From Alisma plantago-aquatica (taxonomy: Eukaryota; Streptophyta; Magnoliopsida; Alismatales; Alismataceae): a stretch of 64,000 nt of DNA. The notes below the pieces were generated by a model that worked only from the letters and a program-made list of their open reading frames with translations, did not search any database and was not told where the DNA came from. Below are positions 45,047 to 56,589 of this stretch, one piece after another (positions within the stretch are counted from its first letter, which is position 1; each line of letters starts with the position of its first letter). Location of the stretch: the NCBI GenBank assembly GCA_963693085.1, contig OY856412.1:1126134244-1126198243 (forward strand), in the 5' to 3' direction. The position numbers were made by a program, and so were the translations under genes.

Positions 45047-47385
45047 TGATTCAGCCCTATTTTAGGGCTTAATCTTGTGTCTTTTTGCTCTTCAATCACA
45101 TCTATACCTATTAGATTACATGTTATTTCCCCTAATATGCATATTTGTGTAAAATGCACTTGTGGACATTATTTGCATGTTTTTCAGGTACTTGGACCAC
45201 ACTTGGATGGACGAGAGAGATGGAGGGGCCCAAAGAAGGCCCTAGAGCTCCCCCAACCTACCCCTAGTGGCCAAGAGTCAAGCTTTAGCAAAGAAGTCGA
45301 TGGATAACAAAGTTTGAAGCTCAAAGTGCAAGAAAAGCCCCCAGCACGGCCGTGGTAACATTGAACGGTCGTGCTGCAAATGAAGAAATCACATGAAAAA
45401 TCTCAGTTTTGAAGCAGCTGCAGAGCATACTCTACCACGGCCGTGCCACACAGCACGGTCGTGCTGCGACCACCCACCACTCCACGGTCGTGCCATGCAG
45501 CACGGCCGTGCTACCATCTCCCACCATGGCCGTGCCATGCAGCACGGTTGTGCTACCAGATCCCACCACGGCCGTGCTACACAGCACGACCGTGCTACCC
45601 TCAACCCACCACGGTCGTGGCCTTTTCAGCCCAAATTTGACCACCAACCTGACATTTAGCCATTTTAATTCCCTCGACCGTGCCCATCAACCACGGCCGT
45701 GGCCTATCCTACCCACCACGACCGTGGTGACCCACCACGGTCGTGCTACTCACAAAACTCACCTAGTTTTCACAGTTTTACCCATTTTGCCCCTACTTGA
45801 CCTAGTGCTTCCTCCCCACACCTATATATACCTAGGTGGCGGCTGGGGCACGAGGCTAGCTACCTTCTACCCCTTCCTAGATCCCCAAATCACCACCCAC
45901 TCCATTCCACTCCATATCCACCTCAAATCCACTCCATTTCACCATTTCCACCACATAACCCCCCATATCTAAGCCTTCCATCCACTTCCCTCCATCATTC
46001 CACACCATTTCATCCAAGGAGAAGAAGGAGGACGTCCCTGCAGCTGTTGGAGAGGAGGACTTCTTCATCTACACCGAGATCAATGGCTTCTTCTACCTCT
46101 TTCTCCTCTCTTTTTGTATTTTGCTTTGTTATGAGTAGCTAGGCCCCTTGGGTGGGCTGTTTGGGGGAAAATATGTTACTTTGATACCATGTTGGGGGGA
46201 AATGACATGTAAACTTTGTAATTTCATTTGTTAATGATTATATTCTATTTGCATCTCTTTCTCCATGGATTGATTGTTGGTTTGTGTGCGAAATCACCTA
46301 GGAATTTAGGCAAATTGCTTATATGTGTGAATTTTGGGATTTTCCCCTAGGTCCAATTCTTGGATTCCTAGGTTGCCTCCCATCTTCCTACATCTTAATC
46401 AATCTCCCTAAACCTAAGTGAGAGATCTAAGTAGCTAGATTAGATAATTCTAGTGCAATTAGCATGGTGCCTTCTCAAGGCTAGAATGTGGGGGAATTGG
46501 GGTCCAAAACCCTAAGCTCACCTTCCCATTACTACCCTCGGCCCCTAATTGCCCTAGGAATGTCTAATCTTGAAATCTAGACTTGATTAGACTCTAATTG
46601 AATTAAACCTAACCCCTAACCCAATTGAGCCTCGTAAGGGTAGTAGGGGGTGTTAGGGACTAGTTCCCCTATACACAACCTAGCATATCCATGGCCAGTT
46701 AGTAGCTTAGGTTAATTCATTAGACTCTAACTTGTTGTTTGGTTTAGATAATCTAAATGGAATCATAATGTTCATATGTCACCCCCCAACTTAAGTGTTA
46801 AGTTCATACCCCTAAACAGCCCACACCTCTCTTTATTGCTTAAAGCCCTAGTTTTGTGTCTGCTTAGCTTAATTAGTTCTTTCCTTGCTTAGTTAGCTTC
46901 TTGCCTTGTTCTTTCCTTGCTCATGTTAGTTTAATTCTTTAATTGTATGTCTTTTCTCTTGCTTGCCTTAGCGTAATTTGTCTTTTCATACCTAGCTTAA
47001 TCATTTCTTGCTTGTTTAGCCTTAATCTAGTCTAGGGTTAACGTAGATTTCATTCCTGCCTTTAATTGCTTGCTTGTTCATCCTTAGTTAACAATCAAAA
47101 TCAACCTTCAAAACCTTAACCCTAGTCTCCGCAGTAGGAACCTAGCCAAACTAACCTAGCTCTAGTGCCCCCTCTTTTCCCTGTGGATGGACCCTATACT
47201 TGCCACCTTCCTATACTACGACACGACCCCGTGCGCTTGCGGGTGTAGTTGTTTTAGTAGAAGTAGGTGTGTTAGTTAGGTTTATAAATATTGAAAGCAA
47301 ACCACCATCCACTGTGCATTCCGACCTCGTGGGGCACATCTATTCAATCGAGTAGTGTGTTAGCACCACTAGCGGAATCGCACCA
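45047..47385 (+). repeat. LARD 3' LTR
   Basis: 2339 bp, nearly identical to the 5' LTR except for the dyad array, which is 72 bp shorter overall. The TATA box is at 45823-45830. High similarity of the two LTRs suggests a fairly young insertion. Confidence 0.92.
45340..45750 (+). repeat. CACGGCCGTG dyad array, LARD 3' LTR
   Basis: The same dyads as in the 5' LTR but fewer tandem units, and more variants with C/T changes (CACGGTCGTG, CATGGCCGTG). Confidence 0.9.
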
Positions 47386-50300
47386 AGAACATACGTACTA
47401 AGCAGTGTAATCATCAATCATTGTATCTCGTAGTTCAACCTAAGAAGATATGATACATGGTTGATTATGTTTTAAAAACATTATTATGCCCTGCGGAGAT
47501 GAGGTATACCGCTCATATTCCAACCGATTACTGTTAAGTCGCATCGGTATCATACCTAGGTCATCAAAAGAGTCGGATTCTTATGACCTCATCTTCCTCA
47601 GTCAGAGTGAGGATAAACATGTAGGACATCTAGTGTCTCTGCTACTATAGCTCACCAGGGTATTCTGGTACTTTGCTATTAGAGTCACAGTGGCATTCTG
47701 TACTCTCTTCACCATCGAAAGATTTCTTGTTTATCTCTCATCGATGCGGTATAAAATATTTCCTCGGGAGAATAGTGTTACATCACCCCGGTATAAACAT
47801 ATAGTGAAGGGTTGATAGATTAAGATACATCTACATCAATTCCTACACTAGGATGTAAGGATATACACATCCATATTCCCCCATATACTAAAAAGTATGT
47901 GATCCAGGAGTTCCCTTAGGAAAACTTGTTTCACCATCATTTAGCTTTTGACAATGATGGATCTATGATCAGGGCTCTACATGGTATGATTATACTTGAT
48001 TAGTTAGGTACATTTCAGTATTCTTTTAACATCATTCATGTTCTCAAACAATAAACATAGAAGCTATGAAAGTAGAATACTAAATGTAACAAGTCTAACT
48101 CCCATCAATTGTCATTTCTTAATCATTTCATCACAAGTCATCTAATTAGTATGGCCTTGATGATACACTTGGCTCATACAACCTATCATCTCATGTGATG
48201 CCACTTACTGGGCAACAGGATATGTCACTATTCATAAAGCTAATAACATGCTTTCAATGAATATGGTATCATAATCCTTACCTAGATATGATCATCCTCA
48301 TATAAGAACCTGCATGGTTAATTCAACTAATAATAGTAAACAGTTCTTTTCAAGAGTTGTAACTTCATACTCTTACCAGAGCTAGGTTCCCTAATTTACA
48401 TCAATTAGGGTTATCTAATCCCTGCCATTGTGATTTAGAAATAGTGGTTCCTCCTTCCATACTTAAATCATGAAGATTCATGCTTAAAAGCATAACTTGG
48501 AATTAGGGTAATTGTACATTTCATCACATTACCCCAATTAGGGTTTACTATTCACATTACATGTTATTACCCTAGAATTAGGGTTTACTATTCACTTCAT
48601 AGTGAATTGAGTTCATATCATCCCATGTATGAGATACATCATCATTGATGCCTTCCAAAATAGGTTAAGATTCATCATTTATCATAATTAGGGTTTTCAT
48701 GATCTCACACAGGTGGATCATTCCCTAATTATGCACATCCATATACATTGAAGGTACTTTAATTGAATTTTAACCATAAATGGTACTTTCTCTCTCCTCT
48801 TACTAATAGATGGTGATTACATCACTCTAGATTAGGTTAGGTCAAGTCCTCATTGATTATCATAAGCCAAGTCACCACTATCATGTCATTAGGGTTTGAT
48901 TAAAACAAGGTATCATCTATTTGAACCCTTCAAGGGCATGATGGTAAAGTATACCCTTGATTACTATCATGGGTCAATCCATTAGTCACTTAGTCCCTTA
49001 ATGTCTTAGGGTACCATTAGGGTTTAGATTAGACCACCATTAGACCAATTACACCTTCAAACGATTAAGCAAAAACAGCCCTAAAAGTCTCCAAACGGTT
49101 TCACCTCTCAACCTCCAAACGGTCTTGAGACTGTTTGGAGGCGTTGACCGTTTGGGCACTTTGACCTCCAAGACTGCATGGTCACCAAGACCGCATGGGT
49201 GCGTTGACCATTTGAGAGTGTTGACTTCCAAACTGTTTGAAATGAATCGACCTTGAAACCGCATGAGATGAAATGATCTTAAGATCGATTGGACCAAACG
49301 ACCTTGAGATCGTTTGAGCCCAAACGGTCTTGAGACCGTTTGGCCCCAAACGGTCTTGGGACCATTTGGCCTCAAACGGTCTTGAGACCGTTTGGATCCA
49401 AATGGTCTTGAGACCGTTTGGTCCAAATGGGCTCAAAACCGCATGGACCTCAAAGGTACATCAAAGGTTATAATCGATTATGGTTATCTATGTTGAAGCC
49501 TCCAATTGGCCATAACCTTGTTAACCACTTGTAAATTGAGTCAATTAGGGTTAGCCTTAATCAATTGGAAACCAAATTGACCCTCAATTGAAAGCCAATT
49601 GGGGTTGAATCCAACTCAATTAGGGTTTTCAATCGACTAATCATCAATGATCAACAATGTGAGTCAAATTGAGGTTGAACCCATCAATTGACATCCAATT
49701 GGGCCCAAACTTGGCCCAAACAGTCTTGAGATCGTTTGGACATCCTCCAAATGGTCTTGAGACCGTTTTCCCAAAGTTTCATTGAAATCTAAGTTGATTG
49801 GATAAGGGTTGAACTCTAATTAGGTCTAAAATCAGCATTTTTAATCAATTCATCAACCTATTGTGATTGGACCCTCAATCCATCAAATTTCCTTACCCTA
49901 GACCTCCAAACGGTCTTGGGTTGTCACCAAACGGTCTTAAGACCGTTTGGATGAACCCCCAAATGGTCTTGAGATTGTTTGGGTCCTTCAACCCAAAGTT
50001 CACCAAAAACAATCTATCTTTGAAATCAGCAATTCAACCCGATTAGGGTTTAGGGGGTTGAAGTGCCTTCAACTTGTGATTGGTTAGCAATTAGGTTATG
50101 ATTATTTTTAGAAATAAAATTCAACATATTTAGAACAGACCTCTAAATGGTCTTCCCTTGGTCAACCCTATCAAACGGTCTTGGAGACCGTTTGAATCTA
50201 AACGGTCTTGCAAGACCACATGAGATCAAACGGTTTGAGACCGTTTGATTTCAAACGGTTTGCAAACCGTTTAGACCAAATGGTCCAAGGTATTTTGATA

Positions 50301-50477
50301 AAGTTACCTAGGAATTCACACCCATCATCTTCAACCTCTGTTCAGGTCGATTACTCCACAGATTGCTTGCAAAAGTGCAAGGAAGAATGGGGAAGAAGAA
50401 GAACAAAGTACTAGTTTGCAAGAACATAAATGTGCATAATAAAACAAGAAGTTTAGAGTTATAAAACCCGCCTTAAA
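47386..50477 (-). repeat. Chromovirus 3' LTR, segment 2
   Basis: Continues segment 1 after the LARD and matches 61936-64000 up to about 49487. Its first five bases are the extra AGAAC target copy. It holds telobox-like TTAGGGTTT motifs (48400-49050) and the hairpin array. It is cut at 50477 by the solo LTR. Confidence 0.88.
49060..50290 (-). repeat. AAACGGTC hairpin array, chromovirus 3' LTR
   Basis: About a dozen units with the stem CCAAACGGTC, a four-base loop TTGA on the plus strand and the complementary stem GACCGTTTGG, plus half units and decayed copies. With the nested solo LTR removed, the array starts about 500 bp downstream of the LTR TATA box, so it would be part of the RNA. Confidence 0.9.
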
Positions 50478-51709
50478 TGTGGCATACAACTCATAAAAAC
50501 ATAATTAACTAATGCGGAAGCGTTTACTAAACAGCGGATTACCAAAAATCACTAAAAAATTAAAACTTTTTGCAAAGAGATCCATTCACAGGAAAACCCC
50601 TTTCATTCAGAACCAAAGTAAAGCTTTACATCCTGGTTCATATATATACATCTCATGTACTTTTGCTTCTCGAGGAATGCAAACATTAAATACTTTGTCT
50701 TAACTATACATAGGTAGTATAAAACCCTCGAGGCATTAAGCCAAAATCTCGAAATCACTAACTACTACTCCGAGGACCTGAGAGTACAGAGACGACACAT
50801 AGGACTCTATATACATCTGAACATGACATGACAGCCAATGTCTCCACCTGAGACTTCACTGTTGTCCCTGCTGCTATTGTTGTTGTCCTTCACCTCCTGA
50901 AGGATTCCTGTCTCTTCGTCCGCGTCCACCTAAAAATGTGGTTCCCACGGGGGTGAGACAATTATAAAAATTTCCCCAGCGAGAGATATAACTCTCCTCC
51001 AGACACATTATTATTGCAACTTAAGAAGATAAATATGAACAGAGAAATCATATTTATTTGACAACAGGTAAATGTCTAACAGTTTAGAACATCATTCTAT
51101 ATCAGAAGCATTGCAGTTAAAATAGAATCAACATATCATTTATCCTTTAAGGAATATGAAGAACATGTATAACATCTATTCAAACTACAGAATCATTATC
51201 ACTGCATTAACTTTCTTCAGGCTTAGATCATATAACTAAAGCCTGACATTATCGTTGTGGAGTCATGGCCCGTAGCCACACTCTTTTCACAAGGTTTTGG
51301 GATCTCAATCCCTTATTTCAACACTGGGAATTCTCATCCCTTCACAATTTCAATGCACTAACATGTGATTCTGGGTAATTAAACCCTTAGCTCATCACCT
51401 GAGCATTGTTACCACATTCTCCAGCAATTAACACCTTTAGGTCATCTGACCAAGATAAGCATGATACTTGTTATACAAGCATCCATCATGGCACTTGAGG
51501 CCCATCAACTCTCTTGCTACCTCTTACCGGGCACAAGGTATATTATGGCACACAAGGCCAAATAAACAAATTCAAACTAATAACACATCATAGCTCATAC
51601 CTGGCTATGCTCATCATCTCATGATACCTGCATGGTTAGCACATATGATAGCAGCACATCAATTATCTATCATCACCATGCAAAAACAATATATTAATAA
51701 TTCAAGGGT

Positions 51710-51880
51710 ATTACCCTTAATCCTTTACCAGGATTAGGATTTCCATCACACATCTCATGTATCAATATTACCCTTAATCCTTTACCAGGATTAGGATTTC
51801 CATCACAAATCTCATGTATCAGTATTACCCTTAATCCTTTACTAGGATTAGGATTTCCATCACACATCGCATGTATCATA
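51710..51880 (-). repeat. 57-bp tandem repeat, three copies
   Basis: Units start at 51710, 51767 and 51824 with ATTACCCTTAATCCTTTA and differ by a few bases. They lie inside the solo LTR. Confidence 0.92.
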
Positions 51881-51974
51881 TTCAAGTATGAATTCTATTC
51901 TTTTATTAGGGAATTATGGTTTCACATACCATTTCCCTCCATTAGAATAGGGATTGCATATAGAATCACCCTTC

Positions 51975-52170
51975 CTTAGGGTTTCATATCACATTGCCCA
52001 TAATTAGGGTTTACTAATCATTCCCAATTAGGGTTTCTCATAGAATCACCCTCAATTAGGGCTTCACATGGATACACCTTCAATTAGGGTTTCATATGGA
52101 TGCACCCTCAACTAGGGTTTGAGTTCAATAACCCTGTCAATTAGGGTTTATGTTCATGTTTAGGGTTTCA
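51975..52170 (-). repeat. Telobox-like motif cluster in the solo LTR
   Basis: About eight TTAGGGTTT-type motifs within 200 bp, separated by about 20-30 bp. On the LTR's sense strand they read AAACCCTAA, the plant telobox. Related but sparser motifs occur at 48400-49050 and 63000-63560. Confidence 0.8.
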
Positions 52171-52974
52171 TGATCTCTTTGCTTAAGGATCATAACCCTT
52201 AATCACCACATGAATCATATTCATGTATGAATTCATGCTATAAACTTCTTAACTTAATTAGGTCATATCAACTCTTCAGTCGAGTACATACAACTATGAT
52301 TAACATAGTGTATCAAGTCATTGATCCTATAAGCAATTAGGGATTCATCCCTTAATTGACACTTAATCACTTAGGTACTATTAGGGTTTCAACCTTTGTA
52401 TCTTCATTGATTGCCATTACTAATCATCATTGGATCAGTAGTACATTCATCATCACATTGGACCTCCATTACATAAGGTATCCAAATGAATTAGGGTTTA
52501 CTATTCATCCTAATTAGTGATTTCACATGTAGACAACATTTTAATAGGGTTATACATGAAATCAGCCTCAATTAGGGTTTACATCATGTATTGGATCCAT
52601 GCATTTGTTATGCATTAATTACTAGTACCATTAAAGGTATCTACCACCTAATCACATTAGGTTTTCAAAAAGGTTTGATCCATTGGACCTTCAATGACAT
52701 AAGGTATCCAATTGAGTTAGGGTTTTCAATGTTGATTCCTTCAATCATTGAATTCATGGAACCAATCATCAATTGGACCTATACCCATACTTCAATTGAG
52801 TTTAAATAGGTCAACCTTCAACTGATTTGACCCTTAATTAACCCTCAATTGGTCATCAATTAGGGTTTGATTCAATTGGATTAGGGTTTGGAATCGATGA
52901 TCCTTCAATACTAATCAATGCAGAACTAGTTGCATTGAAACCATTGAACCATCATCCAAATTGGGTATGACCTG

Positions 52975-54130
52975 ACCCCAAACGGTCTTGAGGTCGTTTG
53001 GATGACCTCCAAACGGTCTTGAGACCGTTTTCCCATCATATCACTCAAATCTAAGCCATCCAATTAAGGTTTGGATCATAGGATTGATCACCAAATCAGC
53101 ATTGCATTGTAGATCAACTTGGTATCTTTAGACCTTCAAACACCGAACCATACTCAACCCTAGACCTCCAAACGGTCTTGGGTGACCACCAAACGGTCGT
53201 GAGACCGTTTGGATGAGCTCCAAACGGTCTTGAGACCGTTTGGCTCATCCAACCTTTGGACTTTAGTGAAAAATCATCATGGATTGGTCTATTGAGTTGA
53301 TCAACAAATCAACATTGAGTTGCAGTATGATTTGGTACCTTTGGACCTTCAATTGGTCAACTATACTTGACCCCAGACCTCCAAATGGTCTTGGGGTGAT
53401 CCCCAAACGGTCTTGAACCCGTTTGGATGATCCCCAAACGGTCTTGAACCCGTTTGGGCTAATCAACCCAAAATCTCAACTTAACTCATTGGAATTTCAG
53501 CACTGTTTTCAATTAGGGTTTGCCTAATTGAATAGCCTTCAACTCACGATTCCTTGGGAGTTAACCCCTCAAATTTGTAGAGTCATTAACCAACATAATT
53601 ATGAACAGGAATCCCAAACGATCAACGCTTGGTCAACTCACTCAAACGGTCTTGAACCCGTTTTCCCAAGCAGGTCAAGTTAATCAGGTTGAAAATCAGC
53701 ACTTAATTCAATTAGGTTTTCCTAATTGATTAGCCTTCAACCTATGATTCCTTTTGAGTTAACCCCTCAAATTTTGAGGGTTATCAACCAACATCATTAT
53801 GAACATGAATACCAAACGGTCAACGCTTGGTCAACCATCTCAAACGGTCTTGAACCCGTTTCCCAAACAGGTCAAGTTATTCAGTTTGAAAATCAGCACT
53901 TAATTCAATTCGATTTGTCTAATTGATTGGCCTTCAACCTATTATTCCTTTGGAGTTAACCCCTGAAATTTGTAGGGTCATTATCCTACATAATTAGGAA
54001 CGAGATTCTTAAACGGTCAATGCTTGGTCAACTCCTTCAAACGGGTTTGAACCCGTTTTCCACCAAACAGTTTGCAACCCGTTTGGTCACCAAACAGTTA
54101 ACCGTTTGGTCCCAACCTTTGAGATCGTTT
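52975..54130 (-). repeat. AAACGGTC hairpin array, solo LTR
   Basis: The same stem-loop motif as in the surrounding LTR, with many units and variants such as GAACCCGTTT. It begins about 500 bp downstream of the TATA box at 54633-54640. Confidence 0.88.
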
Positions 54131-54632
54131 GCTCCCAAGATATTTGGTGAGTTGATTGCTTATGATGATGTCATCATCATCTTCCTTCGTGCACCCAAGA
54201 ACAGAAACCGTTATTGATGGAATTTGCAGCAAGAAACAAAAGTGTATCAAATTGAAGAAATCAATCAACAAAGCATAGAAGATTGATGCAATAGCAATGT
54301 TTGAGGGTTTAAGTTATAAAACCCGCATCCAATTGAGCTCCAAATCTCCAAGATCACGCCATTAATGGTGTATGAAGCTCTATCAACTCCCCCTAGGCTC
54401 GTCCGCAAGCTTTTGATTGCAAAAGTTGGCTAGGGTTGAAGAGGAGATCGAAATAAGAAGGAATCCATAATTTATTTTCGATTTCCTCCATGAAATCAAG
54501 GAGAATGAAGGACAAGAGCTTACCAACAGGTAGGGAGTCGTCCTCCTGCTCCTCTATAGCTCCTTGGTCGGTTTTGCAAGCAAAGGAAAGAAGCAAATCC
54601 GAAATAGCCTTTCATTTGGCTTGAAAAAGGCA

Positions 54633-54640
54633 CTTTTATA
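54633..54640 (-). promoter_or_regulatory. TATA box of the solo LTR
   Basis: TATAAAAG on the minus strand, about 890 bp from the LTR start. Confidence 0.6.
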
Positions 54641-55525
54641 AGGAAATTGATGAGAGAGAAAATGCATTATTAAAATGTATTAAATTCCAAAAATATGGCC
54701 GCCTCTTCCCCCTCAAATCCCTTAAGGACGAGGCACCTTCCTTTGCCTTTAATTCTCCTTCATTATCCTTAATTTAAATAAAAGCAAATTAAGCACCTTA
54801 ATGCTTATTATATTAATATCCATATGTGAGTGGGTTTTCTTTTTCTTATAATAAGGTGAGTGGAATTTCACCTACTTAGGATATTTTCATTCCTTATCTT
54901 GGCAAAGGAACGTCCATCCTTATTCAAAATAAACCCAAAACATTTTGGTTGAAAGACCTTCAATTATTTTTATTCATTTTTGCCCTAAATCAAATTAGGG
55001 TTTTCAATTAGGCATTAATCTTGATTATTTTAATATCAAGATTCTCTCTGCTCCAACTTAATTCAAAAGAGGCACCCCTCTCACTTTCTTTGCTCTACAT
55101 GATGCCAAGAAACATTAGGGACCTTATTGAAGTGGTAATTTGCATATAGAACCCTAAGTTTTTGGGTAAATTGCACTTTTTACCAAAACTAGGTTTTAAT
55201 GCACAACATTGCTTTACAAGCTTAATCTTGGTGCCCAAGCTTGTGAAAACCATACCACTACATCATATTCATTCTTATGATGTCTCAATATCAGAGGAAC
55301 ATCTTATAATGCAACATTTGCAATTTGACCCCTCAACTTGGGTAATTTGCACTTTAGTCCAAAATAAGCAAGCATTGCTTCAACATTGTTCAAACAAGAC
55401 CAAAATTGAAACATAAGTTTCTCATGAGCCCTAATTACTTTTCCCAAGATAAGATTAAGAATCTAATTAACCTTATTAGGAAAAACATCTAGGGTTAAAT
55501 CATAACCCAGGTCAGGGATGTTACA

Positions 55526-56540
55526 TTAAACGTTGTTCCTAGAGTTCCAAGCTTCCAAGCTTCAAGCCTTTAATGGCGTCTTGAGCTCCACTGGTCGGAC
55601 AAAGAAGTTTCTCCTAGAAAAGGTTGGGGAAGGTCGGCTAGAACAAGAAACCTAAGTGAGTTAACCATAAAACCAACCTTATACAACGAATTCCTCCATG
55701 AATCCGAGCTAGAAGATGGTCTCTTCTCACCTTAGAACAAGTTGGTCGTCTCCTTGAGCTCCAGAGCTCTGCCTTGGTCGGTTGAGCAAGATGAGAAGTG
55801 AAGAAGAGAAGAGAATATGTTTACTTGGTTTACAAAGGAAGAAGCTTATATAGCTTAGGTTAGTTTTCACCATAAGGACCTCTAGTTTATGGATTTCTCA
55901 TCTCGGTCCCTCCTTCCTTCTAAGGTACGTTCAAACTATCATAACTTAAGCAAAGCCCATCAAAACTCAAGATCTAAGGGTAAAGAAAACCAACATGCAA
56001 CCTAAGGTACATATATGAAGGGTCTCCTTACTCATACTAGGTGATTTTACTACAAAAGACATTCTTCTTACCTGATTATTCAATTGAAGCACCCCTTTCA
56101 TCATTCTTACTCTAAATGATGTCAAGAGTCATAAAAGATATTCTAGAAGGTGTATTTTACAAGTTGCACCCCACATTTTGGGTAAATTGCACTTTACTCC
56201 AAAGATAGGGTTTTAAGCACAAGGATTGTTCCACAAGCTGCATCTTGATGCCCATGCTTGAGAAATCCATCATACCTCATCATATTCACTCATATGATGT
56301 CTTATCATCAGAGGAACATCTTAACCTGTGTAATTTTTCAAGTTAACCCCTCTAACTGGGTAATTTGCACATAGGTCCTTGCATTACAAAACAATACTAC
56401 AACTTGTCTAAAAAGGACAGAATGAAAATGTATGTTCCTCAGGAACTTAATTACATGCCAGGGAATAATCACAAGTATTTAATTACATATTTAGGCAAAA
56501 CATCTAGGGTTAGCCTATAACCCAGGTCAGGGATGTTACA
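55526..56540 (-). repeat. Chromovirus 3' LTR, segment 3 (5' end of the LTR)
   Basis: After the extra TTAAA copy this is the U3 start of the chromovirus 3' LTR. In minus sense it begins TGTAACATCCCTGACC at 56540, directly after the polypurine tract. A TATA box TATATAAG lies at 55845-55852. Confidence 0.86.
55845..55852 (-). promoter_or_regulatory. TATA box of the chromovirus 3' LTR
   Basis: TATATAAG on the minus strand, about 690 bp inside the LTR. Confidence 0.6.
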
Positions 56541-56560
56541 AATTATCCACCCCTTACAAG
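56541..56560 (-). other. Chromovirus polypurine tract
   Basis: In minus sense GTAAGGGGTGGATAATT ends at the 3' LTR start, the usual site for plus-strand priming. Confidence 0.75.
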
Positions 56561-56589
56561 GATTTCGTCCCCGAAATCGATAAATCATA

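Larger units (their letters stand above)
39827..47385 (+). mobile_element. Full-length LARD-type non-autonomous LTR retrotransposon
   Basis: 7559 bp with LTRs at 39827-42237 and 45047-47385, a tRNA-Asp-type primer site, a polypurine tract and target duplications AGAAC (39822-39826 and 47386-47390). The uninterrupted sister LTR shows the empty site near 61935. The interior of 2.8 kb has no protease, polymerase or integrase. The primer site and an interior motif near 43040 (GCGCTTGTGGGAGGCAACCC) resemble Athila-clade elements. It probably relies on proteins from an Athila relative, possibly like the element at 32320. Confidence 0.92.
50478..55525 (-). mobile_element. Solo LTR (5,048 bp) of a related chromovirus
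   Basis: Begins TGTGGC and ends TGTTACA, with perfect TTAAA duplications on both sides (50473-50477 and 55526-55530). It shares structure with the surrounding LTR (similar start, telobox-like motifs, hairpin array, end GGTCAGGGATGTTACA) but differs widely in sequence, so it comes from another subfamily. No interior sequence remains, as expected after recombination between two LTRs. Confidence 0.9.

Noticed and set aside
49060..50290. CRISPR-like array of regularly spaced repeats
   Set aside because: The units are hairpin repeats inside a plant retrotransposon LTR, with irregular spacing and no cas genes.
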